A DNA stretch of 64,000 nt from Spisula solida (lineage: Eukaryota; Mollusca; Bivalvia; Venerida; Mactridae), in the NCBI GenBank assembly GCA_947247005.1, contig OX365944.1, positions 4,414,501-4,478,500 of the forward strand, written 5' to 3'. The position numbers were made by a program, and so were the translations under genes. Shown piece by piece: positions 44,378-57,257 of this stretch (positions are counted from its first letter, which is position 1; every line of letters begins with the position of its first letter). Under the pieces are notes generated by a model. That model made no database searches, was not told where the DNA came from, and worked only from the letters and a program-made list of their open reading frames with translations.

Positions 44378-44476
44378 CATTACATACGAGTTTTATTAAA
44401 CGAGTGGACAAAATGATATGACTCTCGGCTGTCATATTGTTTTTGTCGACGAGTTTAATAAAACTCGTATGTAATG
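44378..44476. mobile_element. 99-bp palindromic MITE, arms of about 45 bp
   Basis: Left arm CATTACATACGAGTTTTATT and AAACGAGTGGACAAAATGAT; the right arm is its inverse ending AATAAAACTCGTATGTAATG, around TCTCGGCT. Few mismatches. Confidence 0.85.
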
Positions 44477-44852
44477 AACACGAATGTAAGATTCTATTTA
44501 TCACATAACCTTAAAAACTGCACGTTATTGTTCAAAGGGATGATGTACGCTGCACATGTTTCAGCGCACTTCTGACCAGTGTGACACTTAATTAAAACAC
44601 AACTAAGCCAAATAACGACGATATCGTTCCGAGAAAAGAAAGTAGTGCAGCGACCACCATATCTTGGTGTGCTAGCAATGTTTTACCATTGCACATGTTA
44701 GAACCGAAATAATTAATATATGCAACCGTTTTATATAAATATATACATATATATCAAAGTATGATCACTTGTTTGGATGCGTAAACTAAATAACTCGTGC
44801 TACGAACCGCGTGACTTAATCATTGCGCATCCGAGCCCGCGACCATATCTGT

Positions 44853-45515
44853 GTTAGCTTCCTGTGAGTTGCCAGATTGACCAAGTCGGTGTCCACTTCC
44901 TGTGAGTGCCAGATTGAGTATATCTATGTCAGCTTCCAGTGAGTGCCAGATTGACCATATTTGTGTCAGCTTCCAGTGAGTGCCAGAGTGTCCATATTTG
45001 TGTCAGCTTCCCGTGGGTTGTCAGGTGGAGCATATCGGTGCCAGCTTCCCGTGGGTTGTCAGGTGGAGCATATCGGTGTCAGCTTCCCGTGGGTTGTCAG
45101 GTGGAGCATATCGGTGCCAGCTTCCTGTGAGTGCCAGATTGACAATATCGGTATCAGTTTCCTGTGAGTGTCATATTGAACATATCGGTGTCAGCTTCCT
45201 GTGCGTGCCAGATTGGCCATATCGGTGTCAGCTTCCAGTGAGTGCCAGATTGACCATATCGGTGTCAGCTTCATGTGAGTGCCAGATGGAGCATATCCGT
45301 GTCAGATTCCCGTGGGTTGTCAGATGGAGCATATCCGTGTCAGCTTCCCGTGGGTTGTCAGGTGGAGCATATCGGTGTCAGCTTCCCGTGGGTTGTCAGG
45401 TGGAGCATATCGGTGTCAGCTTCTCGTGGGTTGTCAGGTGGAGCATATCGGTGTCAGCTTCCTGTGAGTGCCAGATTGAGCATATCGATGTCAGTGCACT
45501 GTGGATTGCCAGAGA
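44853..45515. repeat. 37/38-bp minisatellite, 17 copies of two interleaved types
   Basis: Type 1 (37 bp) has GTGAGTGCCAGATTGA, type 2 (38 bp) has GTGGGTTGTCAGGTGGA; both share CATATCGGTGTCAGCTTCC. Order: type 1 copies, three type 2, five type 1, five type 2, one type 1. The 180-codon frame at 44980 is a by-product. Confidence 0.95.
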
Positions 45516-46465
45516 TTGCTAATATCGGACAGGATCTTATGTTCGACTTTAATAAATATGTTTTTCAAATTGTCCATTATTGTAAGGAATGTATATAACG
45601 ACCACACTGTCGGTTTTTCTGTCATGTTGTTGATAAGATTTGTGCCGCATGACTTGCATTTTCTTATTATCTAAAAACACGAAATATGCAAAATCACATT
45701 GCATACGTGTGTACGCCATGCATCTAATTTCTAAACATGTATGTTTAATGAATTTGATAAAATACTATGTTCCGAAAACGGCACGGATCATTTCGATTTA
45801 GTGGCTTTCTTTTACCAGGGCCTTCATCGTGACGGTTTCACCCCAGTCCACTCCGTAACAATTTATTGCTGACTTGTTTGTGTGGGTGCGTGTGGGTGCC
45901 AGACGGATAGGATATCGTTCTATAGAAACCGCGTCCGTGCAATGATGAATTTAATATTAACAATTGTAATAACACTTGCTATCTTTTACATAGAACTTCT
46001 ACACTAGGAATAGAATAACGTTTTTCCCAATTAAAGGTCATTGTTGACATGACAATCACAATTCAACGCATGGACATAGAATATTAGTTAAATAATCATG
46101 ATGATACTCATGAACATTAACATGTTTACATAATTAGATTTGGAATACAACACACTCTATTTTTTTCTTATTCTTCTACAGACAAAACTATGTTCTATTC
46201 ATTCAATGCATAAGGCAAACATATTAAAATACATTATGTATCTATATGTATACTATTAAGGTGGTACGCGCGCCTTTTATTTAACGATCGAATTTTCTCC
46301 GAAACGCCTTAAAATAAAGGAATAATTAGCTCTAATTAAAATTTAAAAAGAATGATATATCCCCAGGCTCGTTTTCGAGATACACAGTTTTCAAATGACC
46401 TACCATTGTTTTTGTCCATTTCATGTACATGTATTTCTTGCCTATATATTTTCATTTCTGTACAG

Positions 46466-46990
46466 GGCAAGAGTTATTTCCCTTTGAGCATGGAAGGCAA
46501 CTCTGTCCGACCTATTTTAAATCGGTAAGAGTGACTTCCCCTGACAATCAGGGGAGAGAACGCTGCACAGGACAAGAGTTACTTTCCTTGAATTCAGGGG
46601 AGACTACTCTGTCCGACCTATTTTAAGTTGGTAAGAGTGACGTCCCCCTGAAAATCAGGGGAGATAACTCTGCACAGGACAAGAGTTACTTCCCTTGAAT
46701 TCAGGGGAGGCAACTCTGTCCGACCTATTTTAAGTCGGTAAGAGTGACGTCCCCCTGAAAATCAGGGGATATGACTCTGTACAGGGCAAGGGTTACTTCC
46801 CTTGAATTCAGGGGAGGCAACTATGTCCGACCTTTTTTAAGTTGGTAAGGAGACTTCCCCTGAAAATCAGGGGAGAGAACTCTGCACAGGGCAAGAGTTA
46901 CTACCCTTGAATTTAGGGAAGGCAACTCTGTCCGACCTATTTTAAGTCGGTAAGAGTGACCCTCTTTGAAAATCAGGAATAATAACTCGG
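46466..46990. repeat. 106-bp tandem array, five copies, each unit able to form three hairpins
   Basis: Units start GGGCAAGAGTTACTTCCCTT. Each holds CCCTTGAATTCAGGGG, CCGACCTATTTTAAGTCGG and CCCCTGAAAATCAGGGG, each self-complementary. Spacing is 105 to 107 bp. Confidence 0.92.
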
Positions 46991-47485
46991 AAAAACATGG
47001 GTTTAACTACCAATACGAAGAGTAGCCTCCCTTTGATTCTTGAATGTAATGTAGGCTATTATTATACCACTGCTTAGTAACTAGAAACATTCTTTCTTGC
47101 ATGCATATTACGATATTTGACGTTTTTCTTGTTGAATAAATCTGACCAAGCATGTAATGCAACTATGATTTCCTGGTAAACTGGAGTATGTATTATTTAT
47201 CCTCTTTTTTAAAGTTTCTTGTATAATGGCCAAAACACGAGATATATATAATATTAGTGATTTTATTTCATTTAGGTGCAGAAGTTTACAATTTCTTTAT
47301 CGAGTTTCGTGCCCCCGGACAAACATTACGTAGTGACTACGCTAACGATATATATACCTAGTATTATAATCGGACAAAGATAAATTGGTCGGGCTATAAA
47401 TAGTACCAGAACAACAACAATCTTTATTTACATTTTGCACCTGAAGTGAACTAATAACTTCAATACAAAAGATGATGAGAAAATA

Positions 47486-47562
47486 GCTCAGTCAGTACAG
47501 AGCAGGGTCGAGTCACAACAATGTTTTAATTACGCGCGAGTTCGAATCCCAGTTTATGACTT
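47486..47562 (+). mobile_element. tRNA-like SINE head
   Basis: AATAGCTCAGTCAGTACAGA contains a box A-like core and GAGTTCGAATCCC a box B-like core. The cloverleaf does not close fully. Confidence 0.5.
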
Positions 47563-47693
47563 TTCAGCTAGAAAAATATTGTTGCATTAAGTCTAATGAT
47601 CTATATACTAGTATTTACTTTTTTATTTTTTTTATTTTTTGTAATTTAAAAATAATAAGAAAAAGAAATAGCCATGATGATAAAAATTTAAGA

Positions 47694-47777
47694 CACGAGG
47701 ATTCGAACCTGCGTACAATAATGTAATGCCGGGTACATAACCTATTGGCGGATGCGTTACCACTGAGCAACTGGTGC
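47694..47777 (-). mobile_element. tRNA-like segment, minus strand
   Basis: On the minus strand GCACCAGTTGCTCAGTGGTA and GCAGGTTCGAATCCTCG give good box A and box B cores, separated by a long middle. The acceptor stem is poor, so it is more likely a SINE head or pseudogene than a tRNA. Confidence 0.5.
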
Positions 47778-49372
47778 TTTACAATAAATTATTTCAGTAT
47801 TATCATGCCTGTCAAATTCTTCGATTAATTAGATGTCAGGGTCATTGATGTGTTTATTTACTAGTGCTAAATTAAGCCCGGCAAATCGTCGATTTCTATG
47901 AAACATACTCCAGTCTATGGACAAATGTTTCAGCAGCTGTACCGTTTTGTCCAGTACCCTGTGAAACATTCGGAGTGGTTTTATGAGATCGGACTACAGT
48001 TTCAAGCCGTCTTCGTTTTCATGATTTTACAGGTTACTGTTGAAAACGGTCCAGTTGCTGAGAGGGGTGCTACACTTCGTTGAAAGCTTATATTTTCCCT
48101 TAGACTGACATATGTTTCCTATAGAAATCGGTATAGAAATAAAAAACTTTATCATATGTTTGACGTCGCAGTAGCGTAATAAAGCCATTATTTATTTTTG
48201 ACAATACACTAGTGTAATAAAGCTTTGACGTGACGTCACCCAAAGTATAGGCGACGTCGTCAAAGTTGCGCGTTTATTATAGTGAAAATAAGTAGCTATT
48301 TTTTAAATTTCGTCCAGAAATGGCTAACAAATGATAAAAAGAACATTACATTTGTGACTTTCCACATTGGATTTATTAAACTCGTTGAATAAAATCAATA
48401 AAATAAAGACACTCATGTAATATCCTCTATTTAGGCAATTTTTGTTTTACAATGTTGACAAATTTCGTCTTGAATTTGTAGCTTTTAGTGATGTCAAAAT
48501 CACGTGGTATTGCTACGCTGACCTCAGGAACTTCACTACACGAAGAAATAGCGAACGAGAAAAGTTTTTGTTCGACCTCATGTTAAAGATGATCTAAATA
48601 TACATTGTATATTCATATCTCCTGTATGTTTTCTTAAGAACACGTGCATAGAAATAGAACAACTGGGTTCTGCCCGTCAACGGATGATATTGAAGAACAC
48701 GAAATCTCGAAGACCCGACATGACCTTTATCTCTAACAACGCTGTATTTATTGGTAACTATAATTTGAAAAATATGATTTATCATTCTCACTGAACACCG
48801 GTTCCTCCCACTGCAGTCATATATCATCGCGACCAAATATTCCCTATATTACCACATACGGAGATTTGAATTTAACTTTTTGATAACACGTTTCTAAAAA
48901 TTACGCTGGTTTGTTCATGAATCATAAGCTTATCTAGTTAGTTTGTACAAATATGTTTGATCTGGATCTGTGAACATGTTGTGAAAATAATCAACATGTT
49001 CTAGTTATTATAATGTATTAACCACAAATCCTTCCCGACTTAACAAGCTATCGGATTCCCACGGCATACCGCTATCATGTATATATACAATTGGGCTATA
49101 TAGGACTCCACCCGACATATTTTGTAATCCTCTTCGTACAGGAGAAGTAGCTACACCCAGTGGTAGTCAGTCCAACCCGAGTTCCAGTCTAAAATGCTAA
49201 AAGGTACATTATATTCGAAGAACTGGAGAAGTCACTGCACTACCATGGCAATTCATGCAACTGAAACCCTTATATATACATAGTATCAACAATATTACAC
49301 ATGGAAACTACATCATCGATAGTCTAATGATTGAATGTCCGCTTCTATTGCGGGAGGTTCCTGCATGGTTAG

Positions 49373-49523
49373 ATTCCAGGGTTATTGAATACCAACCCTG
49401 GAATCTTTATAAGGACAACCAATCAGATCACACCATATTAAACTCTTGGTCATTAACATGCGGTATGATTGGCTATCCTTTTTCTCCATTTAAACAAGAT
49501 CAATATTGAATACCACCCCAGGC
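49373..49523. mobile_element. MITE with TATTCAATATTGA-like ends, copy 2
   Basis: Homologous along its length to the inverse of 34389-34535 (GACAACCAATCAGATCACAC, TATGATTGGCTA). The left end has an extra small palindrome GATTCCAGGGTT/AACCCTGGAATC. Confidence 0.8.
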
Positions 49524-49534
49524 CTCGTTATACC

Positions 49535-49690
49535 AGGTTTTTCGTTGCCAAACGCTCAGCCGGGTAACTAGCTTCTCTCCTTGCATACCCTCATGGTGAC
49601 GGATAATCAGGAATGAGGTGTCGGGAGTGATTAATATAAGTTGGAACGAAAACATGTTTCACTATCGACATTAAATAAAGTATAATAAAC
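49535..49690 (+). mobile_element. SINE 3' body
   Basis: GCTTCTCTCCTTGCATACCC, GAGGTGTCGGGAGTGATTAA and TTTCACTATCGACATTAAAT match the tail of the SINE at 16449. The tRNA-like head is missing. Confidence 0.7.
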
Positions 49691-50814
49691 TAACAATATT
49701 GCATAATTATATAAAATGTACTTGTCTAAATAAACAATTTATGCTCGCATTTATTTGGTACCTAACTTTAACAAACACGCACGCCATGTCTATCATAGCA
49801 TACAAAAAGAATAATTATGAATGATAAATTTCGTGTGTACGTTAAAAAATAAAATATGTGTTTTATTAATTGCATATCAGCCTGAAACTTTATCACTTTT
49901 AATTGATATTTGGGCTCCGAATGCATGTTATTTATATCATTAATGTTTACTGAAAATATTGCTGTATAGTCCAATTAGGATATTGTGACAGTGACGTTGC
50001 GGTTTATGTGTACGCAAAAAATCACAACCATTGTCTAAACAGGTAGAGCGAAGTTTAGTATATTGTTTAGCGTTGAAATTATAGTCGTTTGTACAGTATA
50101 AGCCTTTATAATTGGTTTTACACCAGTATAGTGGACTCGACCGCTGCGTCACTGGATTTATCCTGACTGGACAACAGTGTTCCAACTCAAGAATCTTTGA
50201 TATTATGTTCCTAAACAAATTTGATTTTCCGGGCGATTACATATACCTTACATACCCACCATTTAATTCATATAAAGAATTTGATCAAATTCAGTATGTG
50301 TCCCATTGCTGGGCAAGCATGCTTGGCAAGCAAAAAACGAAAACAGGCTATTGTGAAATAACTACAAAATAAGAAGGTCGTAAGTAACATAACTATCACG
50401 TTTACGTACTGGACACTGTGGTCTGCGGAAACATAATGTGAAAAGACTGGGTCTTTAGGAGACAGCTGGATGTCAGTGCGGGGCAAAGAAACAGATACCA
50501 TTGGACATATAGTGCAATCTTCATCAATCTGGAGGAAGCACAACAGAAAGTTTGTCGTTCGAAACCAAGCTGCAGGGAGATGTCAGCAACCTACCGAAAA
50601 CGGCGTAGTTAGTTTGAACATATTTTAATTCACATAAGTTTACAGTACATAAAATACAAACATTATACTACAGAACAGAAATCTGATCGGAAGCTTTCAG
50701 AAGCTTATTAAAATTACCAAATAAATGTATGTATTAAAACGGTGCAGTTCGTCACCAATTCCAAACTGAAAATATAAATGGCCGTAAAAGATGGAACGCT
50801 GAAGAAAAAATAGT

Positions 50815-50867
50815 AGTAGAAGAAGAAGAAGAAGAAGAAGAAGAAGAGAAAAAGAAGAAAAAGAAAC
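50815..50867 (+). repeat. (GAA)n microsatellite
   Basis: About ten AGA repeats followed by AAAGAAGAAAAAGAAA. Confidence 0.9.
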
Positions 50868-50919
50868 ATGTTCAATGTTTTTTTAATATTTCATATTGTA
50901 ATGGTCTTCCTAACTCAGC

Positions 50920-51015
50920 GTGGTGACATAATAATAGATTCCGTGGTGACATACTCACAGATTCCGTGGTGAAATACTCACAGATTCCGTGGTGACATAC
51001 TAATAGATTCCTGAG
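50920..51015 (+). repeat. About 25-bp tandem repeat, four copies
   Basis: CGTGGTGACATACTCACAGA plus TTC recurs with small changes (TAATAGATTC in the outer units). Confidence 0.85.
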
Positions 51016-51774
51016 AGTCGTGTGTTGTCTAAAACTGAGATTACTGATAAACGTAGATATTAAATTTCAAATTCGTTTGTTTGATTGTTATAATCATTTT
51101 CGCTGACATTTGTAATAAACATTCAGCTAATGGGAATTATATGGGGACCGAGATAAGAGAATAAAAGTTCAGTCTCTCTGATTGTTTAAAAGTGATGAAC
51201 TTTTGTTGATTGTCATTTGCAGTCTAAGGTGTGTGTGACCATAATATTTTGTTCTTAGGATAGTTGCGTTTGGTGTTACAAAATATGCATTTGATACCTT
51301 AAGTAACTTTGTTGTTTTTCAACGTATGTGAATCGGATTATCACGTTGTGCGTCGTGAAATTGATTCTTTGTTGTGTAAGTAAATCATTACTCACTGTGT
51401 TAGTGATGCGAACTTGTTTTGGACCGAATATAGTTTCGTGCTTTCAAAGCTCAACTCTTCTTGAAATATCTGATACTACTTTGAATATAATTGGTTGATC
51501 TGAAATCTTCACAGTGTTGCCATAAAAAAATTTGCCTGAATAAGTTCATTTGGTTCAGTTGAGAATTAAAATACTTGTACGATTTATCAATTCTATAAGT
51601 AATAATTATTTGAAATATTTTTCTTGTGCCGTGTACTGATGAAGAACTTGTAGACATTTAATGCCATTGTTAGATTCATTTTTTACAAACGACAAATATA
51701 ATCGGCAAACACATTTTCATTAGACGATATACGCTTAACGATATTCTTTGAATAATTAAAGGCCAATGTTAATT

Positions 51775-52205
51775 TATGGCTTAATTTGGCCCTGTGTTTT
51801 GTCAAAAATAAAAATGTATAATCCTATTAAACTGCCATACATTTCTAAAAACCTAACACTGTAAGGCATACACATCCCAATTTCCCTCGTAAATAAGTCA
51901 TGTTCCACAAAAATGTCATTTTTAGCCATTTTCATGGCTTTTCATTACCTAAAACCGTCCAAAAAACCGCGATGGCCTTATTGCTACACTTTCTTATTTT
52001 GTACACATATATAAAATATGCAGAACACTGAGTATGTAAAAATATAAATAGAAATGGCCAAAAACGACATTTTTGGCTAAACATTACATCTTTTTCGCAA
52101 TTTTGTCTACGGAATGCACAGAGAATTGGGATATGTATGCTCGTTACACAAGTAGTGTTAAGTTAAGAGAAGTATAGGAACATGCATTTTTATTTCTTGA
52201 AAAAT
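51775..52205. mobile_element. Inverted-repeat element with diverged ends of about 100 bp
   Basis: CAAAAATAAAAATGTATAAT, CCTAACACTG and GCATACACATCCCAATTTCC on the left match, inverted, GAATTGGGATATGTATGC, TAGTGTTAAGTTAAG and CATGCATTTTTATTTCTTG on the right. No coding capacity. Confidence 0.6.
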
Positions 52206-54530
52206 CACAGGGTCTAAATAAGCATTTTGTGAACCTTATCATTTTCTTGTATTAATTGTTCTCTGACTTTTTCAGGATCTTACGGAAAATTGACATCGTC
52301 AAATAAAATCTTTATTATTATTATTGTAATTATCATTATTATTACGAATTATATTTTATTAAAATTACGTTCTTTCGCACCACGTCAGTTGACGATGTGT
52401 AACCAGGCAAGCCACAAAAAATTATCTACTATTTTTACAAATGCATTGGACAACATTATAAATGATGCCTAACAAAGGAAACACGTCAAGAAATATGCCA
52501 TTTTGAATACAAAATTATACCATGCTTTATCAAAAAATCAAGCCTGTGAGCAAAGACCTATACATCACAATAATGTATATAGGTCTTTCTGATGAGTACA
52601 TCTTATTAAACGAAATTTTATTACAATTGTATGTTTCAATTAAGCGCTATGGGTATTAAATGAACGGTCCTCGTATATTCACGGAGAGGGATAAAATAAA
52701 TTATTCCGTATCCCTTGTCTGAACATACACATACAGTATATTTACAACAATAAATACTTTTTTAAACTAGTGCGACCGTCCATTCAATTCTTTCAGTGTC
52801 ACTTTCAAGACCATTATTAATCAAAACTTTGACGAAATCAGAATGAAACATAAATGTATTTTCACGAGTTTGATTGTTTCTTTCAGTCTCATCCATATAT
52901 ATATGACACTACATATAAAATAGTATATCGCAGATAAAACATGTAAATGGTGAAGAGATTAAAAATAGGTGCAGTCACATAAATACATTGCAACAATTTG
53001 TTCCACAAACGTATAATTTACACACTATAGATCTATTAACACTGAAACAACTTTGATATATATTAATAATAATTATATTACTCTGTTACCGACCTTATTT
53101 TTTATATTTTTTAAATCATACAACCTGGCACAAATTTCAACTTCAAAAATTTATAAATGTATCTTATGTTTTTTATCTTTATTTTAGTGATATTGATGTA
53201 ACAACCATACAACATCGTTATACATATACAATATAGTGGCTAAAATAAATTGCACAAAGTCATTCCAATATGGGTAAGAATTATTACAATGGACAACTAG
53301 TATAGAAATAAAAAACAACATAACTATACCATCAAACATGGAATAAATTTAGAAGAACTAATTATATTTAAATGCATCAAATTTAGATTTCTTTACTATC
53401 TCACTTTCAAAATAGTTGTTAATATATATTTAAAAAATTGAGGCCATATTAAGTTTATTCCAATGAATACACTAATATTACCAGTATAAGGAATTAGTAC
53501 TTTAGAAAGGTCAGGTTATAGAATTCGCGTGATATCCAGATATAATCAGACAAATTCATCATAATTATATCAAACATAATCACAACTACATTACATATTA
53601 CTTATTATAAGATACATGTTTAAACATCTCTTTTGATGGACAACTAAACACTTTTTCATTTTTCCATTTCATGTACGGAAACGACTTACCTTCTCTCGAC
53701 TTATAATAAACACTTATAAATAACAAGTTCATTTTATACGATGTTTTCGATTTTTGTTGACATTGAAAAAAACTGTTTCTGATCATAATTAAAAAAAATA
53801 TGATTTACACTTGTAAAGGACCGGAAGTTTATTTTATTTTATGTACGCATTATGATATTTACATTACATGTATTATATGTCCCAGGGCCTTGCAATAAAC
53901 TCTATTATATTCTGTATAAGCATTTAGTCAACCATGTACTCGTGGCTATTCCAAGTTGAAAATGTATTTATAAATGAAAATGTATTAATAGTATTAAAAA
54001 ATCCAGTCTAAACTAAATCTAAAAAATGAGCCATAATGGAGAGCTAAATTCCATGCAAAACATTCAAAAATAAAAACATATTGTTGAGGCAGTTTATTCA
54101 GCAAATTACAGGAGATGAATTTCATTTCATGCATTTTTTTCATATTTTAGATAACACCTTTATTTTTTTCTAAAGCCACACAATTCAGACAGAACAATAC
54201 ATGTATTTTTAAAAAAATCATCTACAATAATGACAACTGTTACATTGTAATATTTTATTAAAATTTTGAGTCAATTTCATTTGTTTCGCAAAAAAATGTT
54301 TAGATAATTATATTAATTTTATACAATGTTATATATATCTTTAATTCCCCCGTTTTCCGGAGATATACATGTGAACAATATTTACGAACAGTGACATATT
54401 ATGTAGAAAGTATACAATGTGCAAGCAAAATATACGCTCAAGAACATGCATAGACAAAATATGCTTGCATATTCCATTCTCATTACAGTATAATATTGTC
54501 AGCTTAACTTTGGGTAATGCTAGGGTCACA
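52206..54530. other. Long AT-rich stretch, no gene seen
   Basis: Strongly AT-rich with no frame, tandem array or clear inverted repeat that I can support. Confidence 0.5.
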
Positions 54531-55457
54531 AAGCTCGAACGATATCCGTACGAATTTATCAACTCGTACGAGTTCATAATTTTTGAAATCCTAACGGTGT
54601 TTGTATGTTCATAGCGTCTGGTCACAACTCGTACGGACCACGAACGATCTATAGAGATGCACTGGGAAGATATCCGTACGATGCTCGTACGAGTCTTCGG
54701 TGTCCGTACGGGCTCCGTACGGACGCCGTGCGAGTTTACCAAAATCAACTCGTACGGAGCTCGTAAGGAGCTCGTAGAGCAAATGTGACCTTGGCATTAA
54801 TTAATTTTTCGTTTACGATTTTATGTTTGCTACGTTTTTATCAATTTAATTTACTGTGTCACAGATTCTGCAATTTGTTCTAATAAATCAAATCATACGA
54901 TTATTATTTTAATTTAAATATATACGTTATATAAGTTCCATATACATGTATAATGTACCACTGTATGGTGTGAGTTTGTATATGTTTTATAGATGTACAT
55001 ATATTACGCTTTGAGCACATTTACCCTCTAAGCTCAGTACGAGTTAATTTTTGCGAACTCGTACGGCGTCCGTTCGGAGATCGAACGGACTTTGTAGATT
55101 CGTACAAGCATCGTACGGATTTTCAGAAAACTTTTCGCCTATCTCTCGAGCTCGTAGTAATTTTGAACTCACAAGAGGCCTGTGAGAAGCCCGTGCGGAT
55201 TTAAGGAACGACGTGGCTTGCAGTCGATTCTCGAACGACTATCTCTGAGATCTTGTATGGACAACGTGTGGTTACCGTCGTCACCATAGGCAATCAGCAC
55301 ATACCCTACTCCACCAGTCAAATCCAATCATATCGTTGTACGGGGCCCGTACGAGCTGTGACCAGGTGCTACGATTGTATAGAAACAGTAAGGAATTTAA
55401 TATTTGGACTCGTAAGAGTCGTTAACATCGTACGGACATCGTTCGAGCATTGCGACA
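54531..55457. mobile_element. Inverted-repeat element rich in CGTACG
   Basis: Left end GCTCGAACGATATCCGTACG and right end CGTACGGACATCGTTCGAGC are inverted. Both flanks inside carry many CTCGTACGGA-like words, and the middle is AT-rich. A related block, CATCTGGTCATAGCTCGTAC and CCGTACG, lies at 35938-36010. No protein. Confidence 0.7.
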
Positions 55458-56995
55458 TAGGCAGTCCTTCTAGATACATTTTAAACGCATTAGTTTTAAA
55501 GGTATTTCTTCATTTAAAAGTTATTGCGGTTTTCTAATAAGTCAATGCTGTTTTAAAAATTACTTAACAAGGTTGCTACAGATGATAGTTACTAGGGCAC
55601 ACGTAGTTCTGTGTTTACGATTGAAAAGAAGCAAAATACCAGATGAGTGAGTAACGCCATATTTTTGTAACAGTGATGTAGTGGAATGCACATACCATCG
55701 AATTTCTTTAAGTATAAGGACCAATTTGTGTCAATAAGACAGAACGGCGAGTGTAGGAGGCGTTGAGTCAGAGTTTATACAATGATTAAGCTAAATTCTT
55801 CGCTTTCTATTGATTACTTATCCTTAGTAACAAACTGGATTAATATTGAAGCTAATACAAAAGGGTCGTAGGGGGCCATCAATATTAGGGATTTTGATTG
55901 ACACACGTATGATACCTACCAACATTGTATTGATGTATCTTCCTACAACTACTGATAGTCAAATCATCACCCCATTCTTCAAGTGTCAAAACTTTCTGAT
56001 AAGATTCTTAGGATTATTTCAAATTTGTTGATAAACTCAAGTGCCAAAGTAAATGTTATCATTTCACTAAGATGACCAATTGGGTTATTAACAATTAGAG
56101 AAGTGAAGAGTGTGGTCAAAGGGTGAAATTAAATATTCGGACAATGTACTCTTAAATTACTGTATATAGTGTAATTTTGAAGATTTATATCGTTGGTTAC
56201 AGAGACACTAAATTAAGGTCGATGTATAACCATCTCGTAAATTGTATCATTCCAGCACATGCGATGAAAAATATCGCAATCTTTTGCACAGAAAACCTCA
56301 ATAATTTTCAGTCAAAAATTAATTGGCCACATAAGTAGAACATGCGCGGTTGTATACCAAAACAATCGTATGTTTGTTGTGCACTTCTTCTCTGGTGCTT
56401 TATTATTGTTAAAAAATCAATTAATTTGCAGTTGTTTGCTTTAAATGCATAAAAGTTCGATTTTAATGAAATCCGTCGAATCTTTTTTAGAAATCAACCA
56501 AAACTTTTCATGACGTCACAATGACGTGTAACACGATGTTGAATTGAACCGATTAGCCACACATGGTTAGTGTAATAAAACGACAACATTTTAATTTCTA
56601 CCATTTCAAAATGCTCTCGTGTAATAGAAAACTTAAATATTTTCAAACCTTAACATTACTTTTCTCTTCGATTATATGAATTATTTCATTTTTAGTAACT
56701 TTTTTTAAATATTCCAAAAGGCCGTTTATGGTCGTATACCCAGTGACACTGTGACAGCTAAATTGCTATTGTATATGTGTTATGCATATGTATCCTGTAT
56801 TTTACAGGACTCTGCAATAATGAAATAAACTGAAACTGAAAAAAAACTGAAACTGAAAAGATCTTGTAGGCGGTGACATCTTACATAAAATTGCATTTCT
56901 TTTATAAATATATCAATATCAACGAAATAATATTCGTACCTCTTTACAAGTTAATTTGATGATATTTTACATGACGAATTGTAATTAAAGCAATA
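55458..56995. other. Intergenic, nothing supported
   Basis: No gene, array or element recognised. A GAAACTGAA run sits at 56828-56860. Confidence 0.4.
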
Positions 56996-57257
56996 GGCAC
57001 ATGGTTTCAAATTATCTGAGTCAAAATTATCTGAGTGTACCCAATAGAGAGAAGGTTGGGCAGCGGCCATGTTTAACCGCAACGGATATGGCGTTACAGG
57101 AACTGGTACCCATGTTTGCTATGACAACTGTAGAAAAACTGGGTTCCAGTTTTCGTAACGTTATATCCGTTGCGACTAAACATGGTCGCTGCCCAACATT
57201 CTCTCTATATAGGGTACACTAAGATACTTTTGACTCAGATATTGAAAACCATGTGCC
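56996..57257. mobile_element. 262-bp foldback MITE with GGCACATGGTTTCAA ends
   Basis: Ends GGCACATGGTTTCAAATTAT and TTGAAAACCATGTGCC; the arms stay complementary inward (GAGAGAAGGTTGGGCAGCGG with CGCTGCCCAACATTCTCTCT, and CGCAACGGATAT with ATATCCGTTGCG). It shares ends with the 87-bp element at 18225. A possible TA duplication flanks it. Confidence 0.85.

Larger units (their letters stand above)
46991..49372. other. Intergenic with two tRNA-like segments, no gene
   Basis: AT-rich. A possible lone exon-like block at 49141-49206 (after CTCTTCGTACAG, reading GEVATPSGSQSNPSSSLKC then stop, followed by GTACAT) has no partner and is not annotated. Confidence 0.45.

Noticed and set aside
44980..45522. 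180-codon plus-strand frame with CQLPVGCQVEHIG repeats
   Set aside because: By-product of the 37/38-bp minisatellite, whose mixed unit length rotates the frame; similar frames exist in other phases.
49141..49206. Exon-like block between CTCTTCGTACAG and GTACAT, reading GEVATPSGSQSNPSSSLKC
   Set aside because: Attractive but isolated; no compatible partner exon could be found, and the weak GTACAT donor follows a stop codon.
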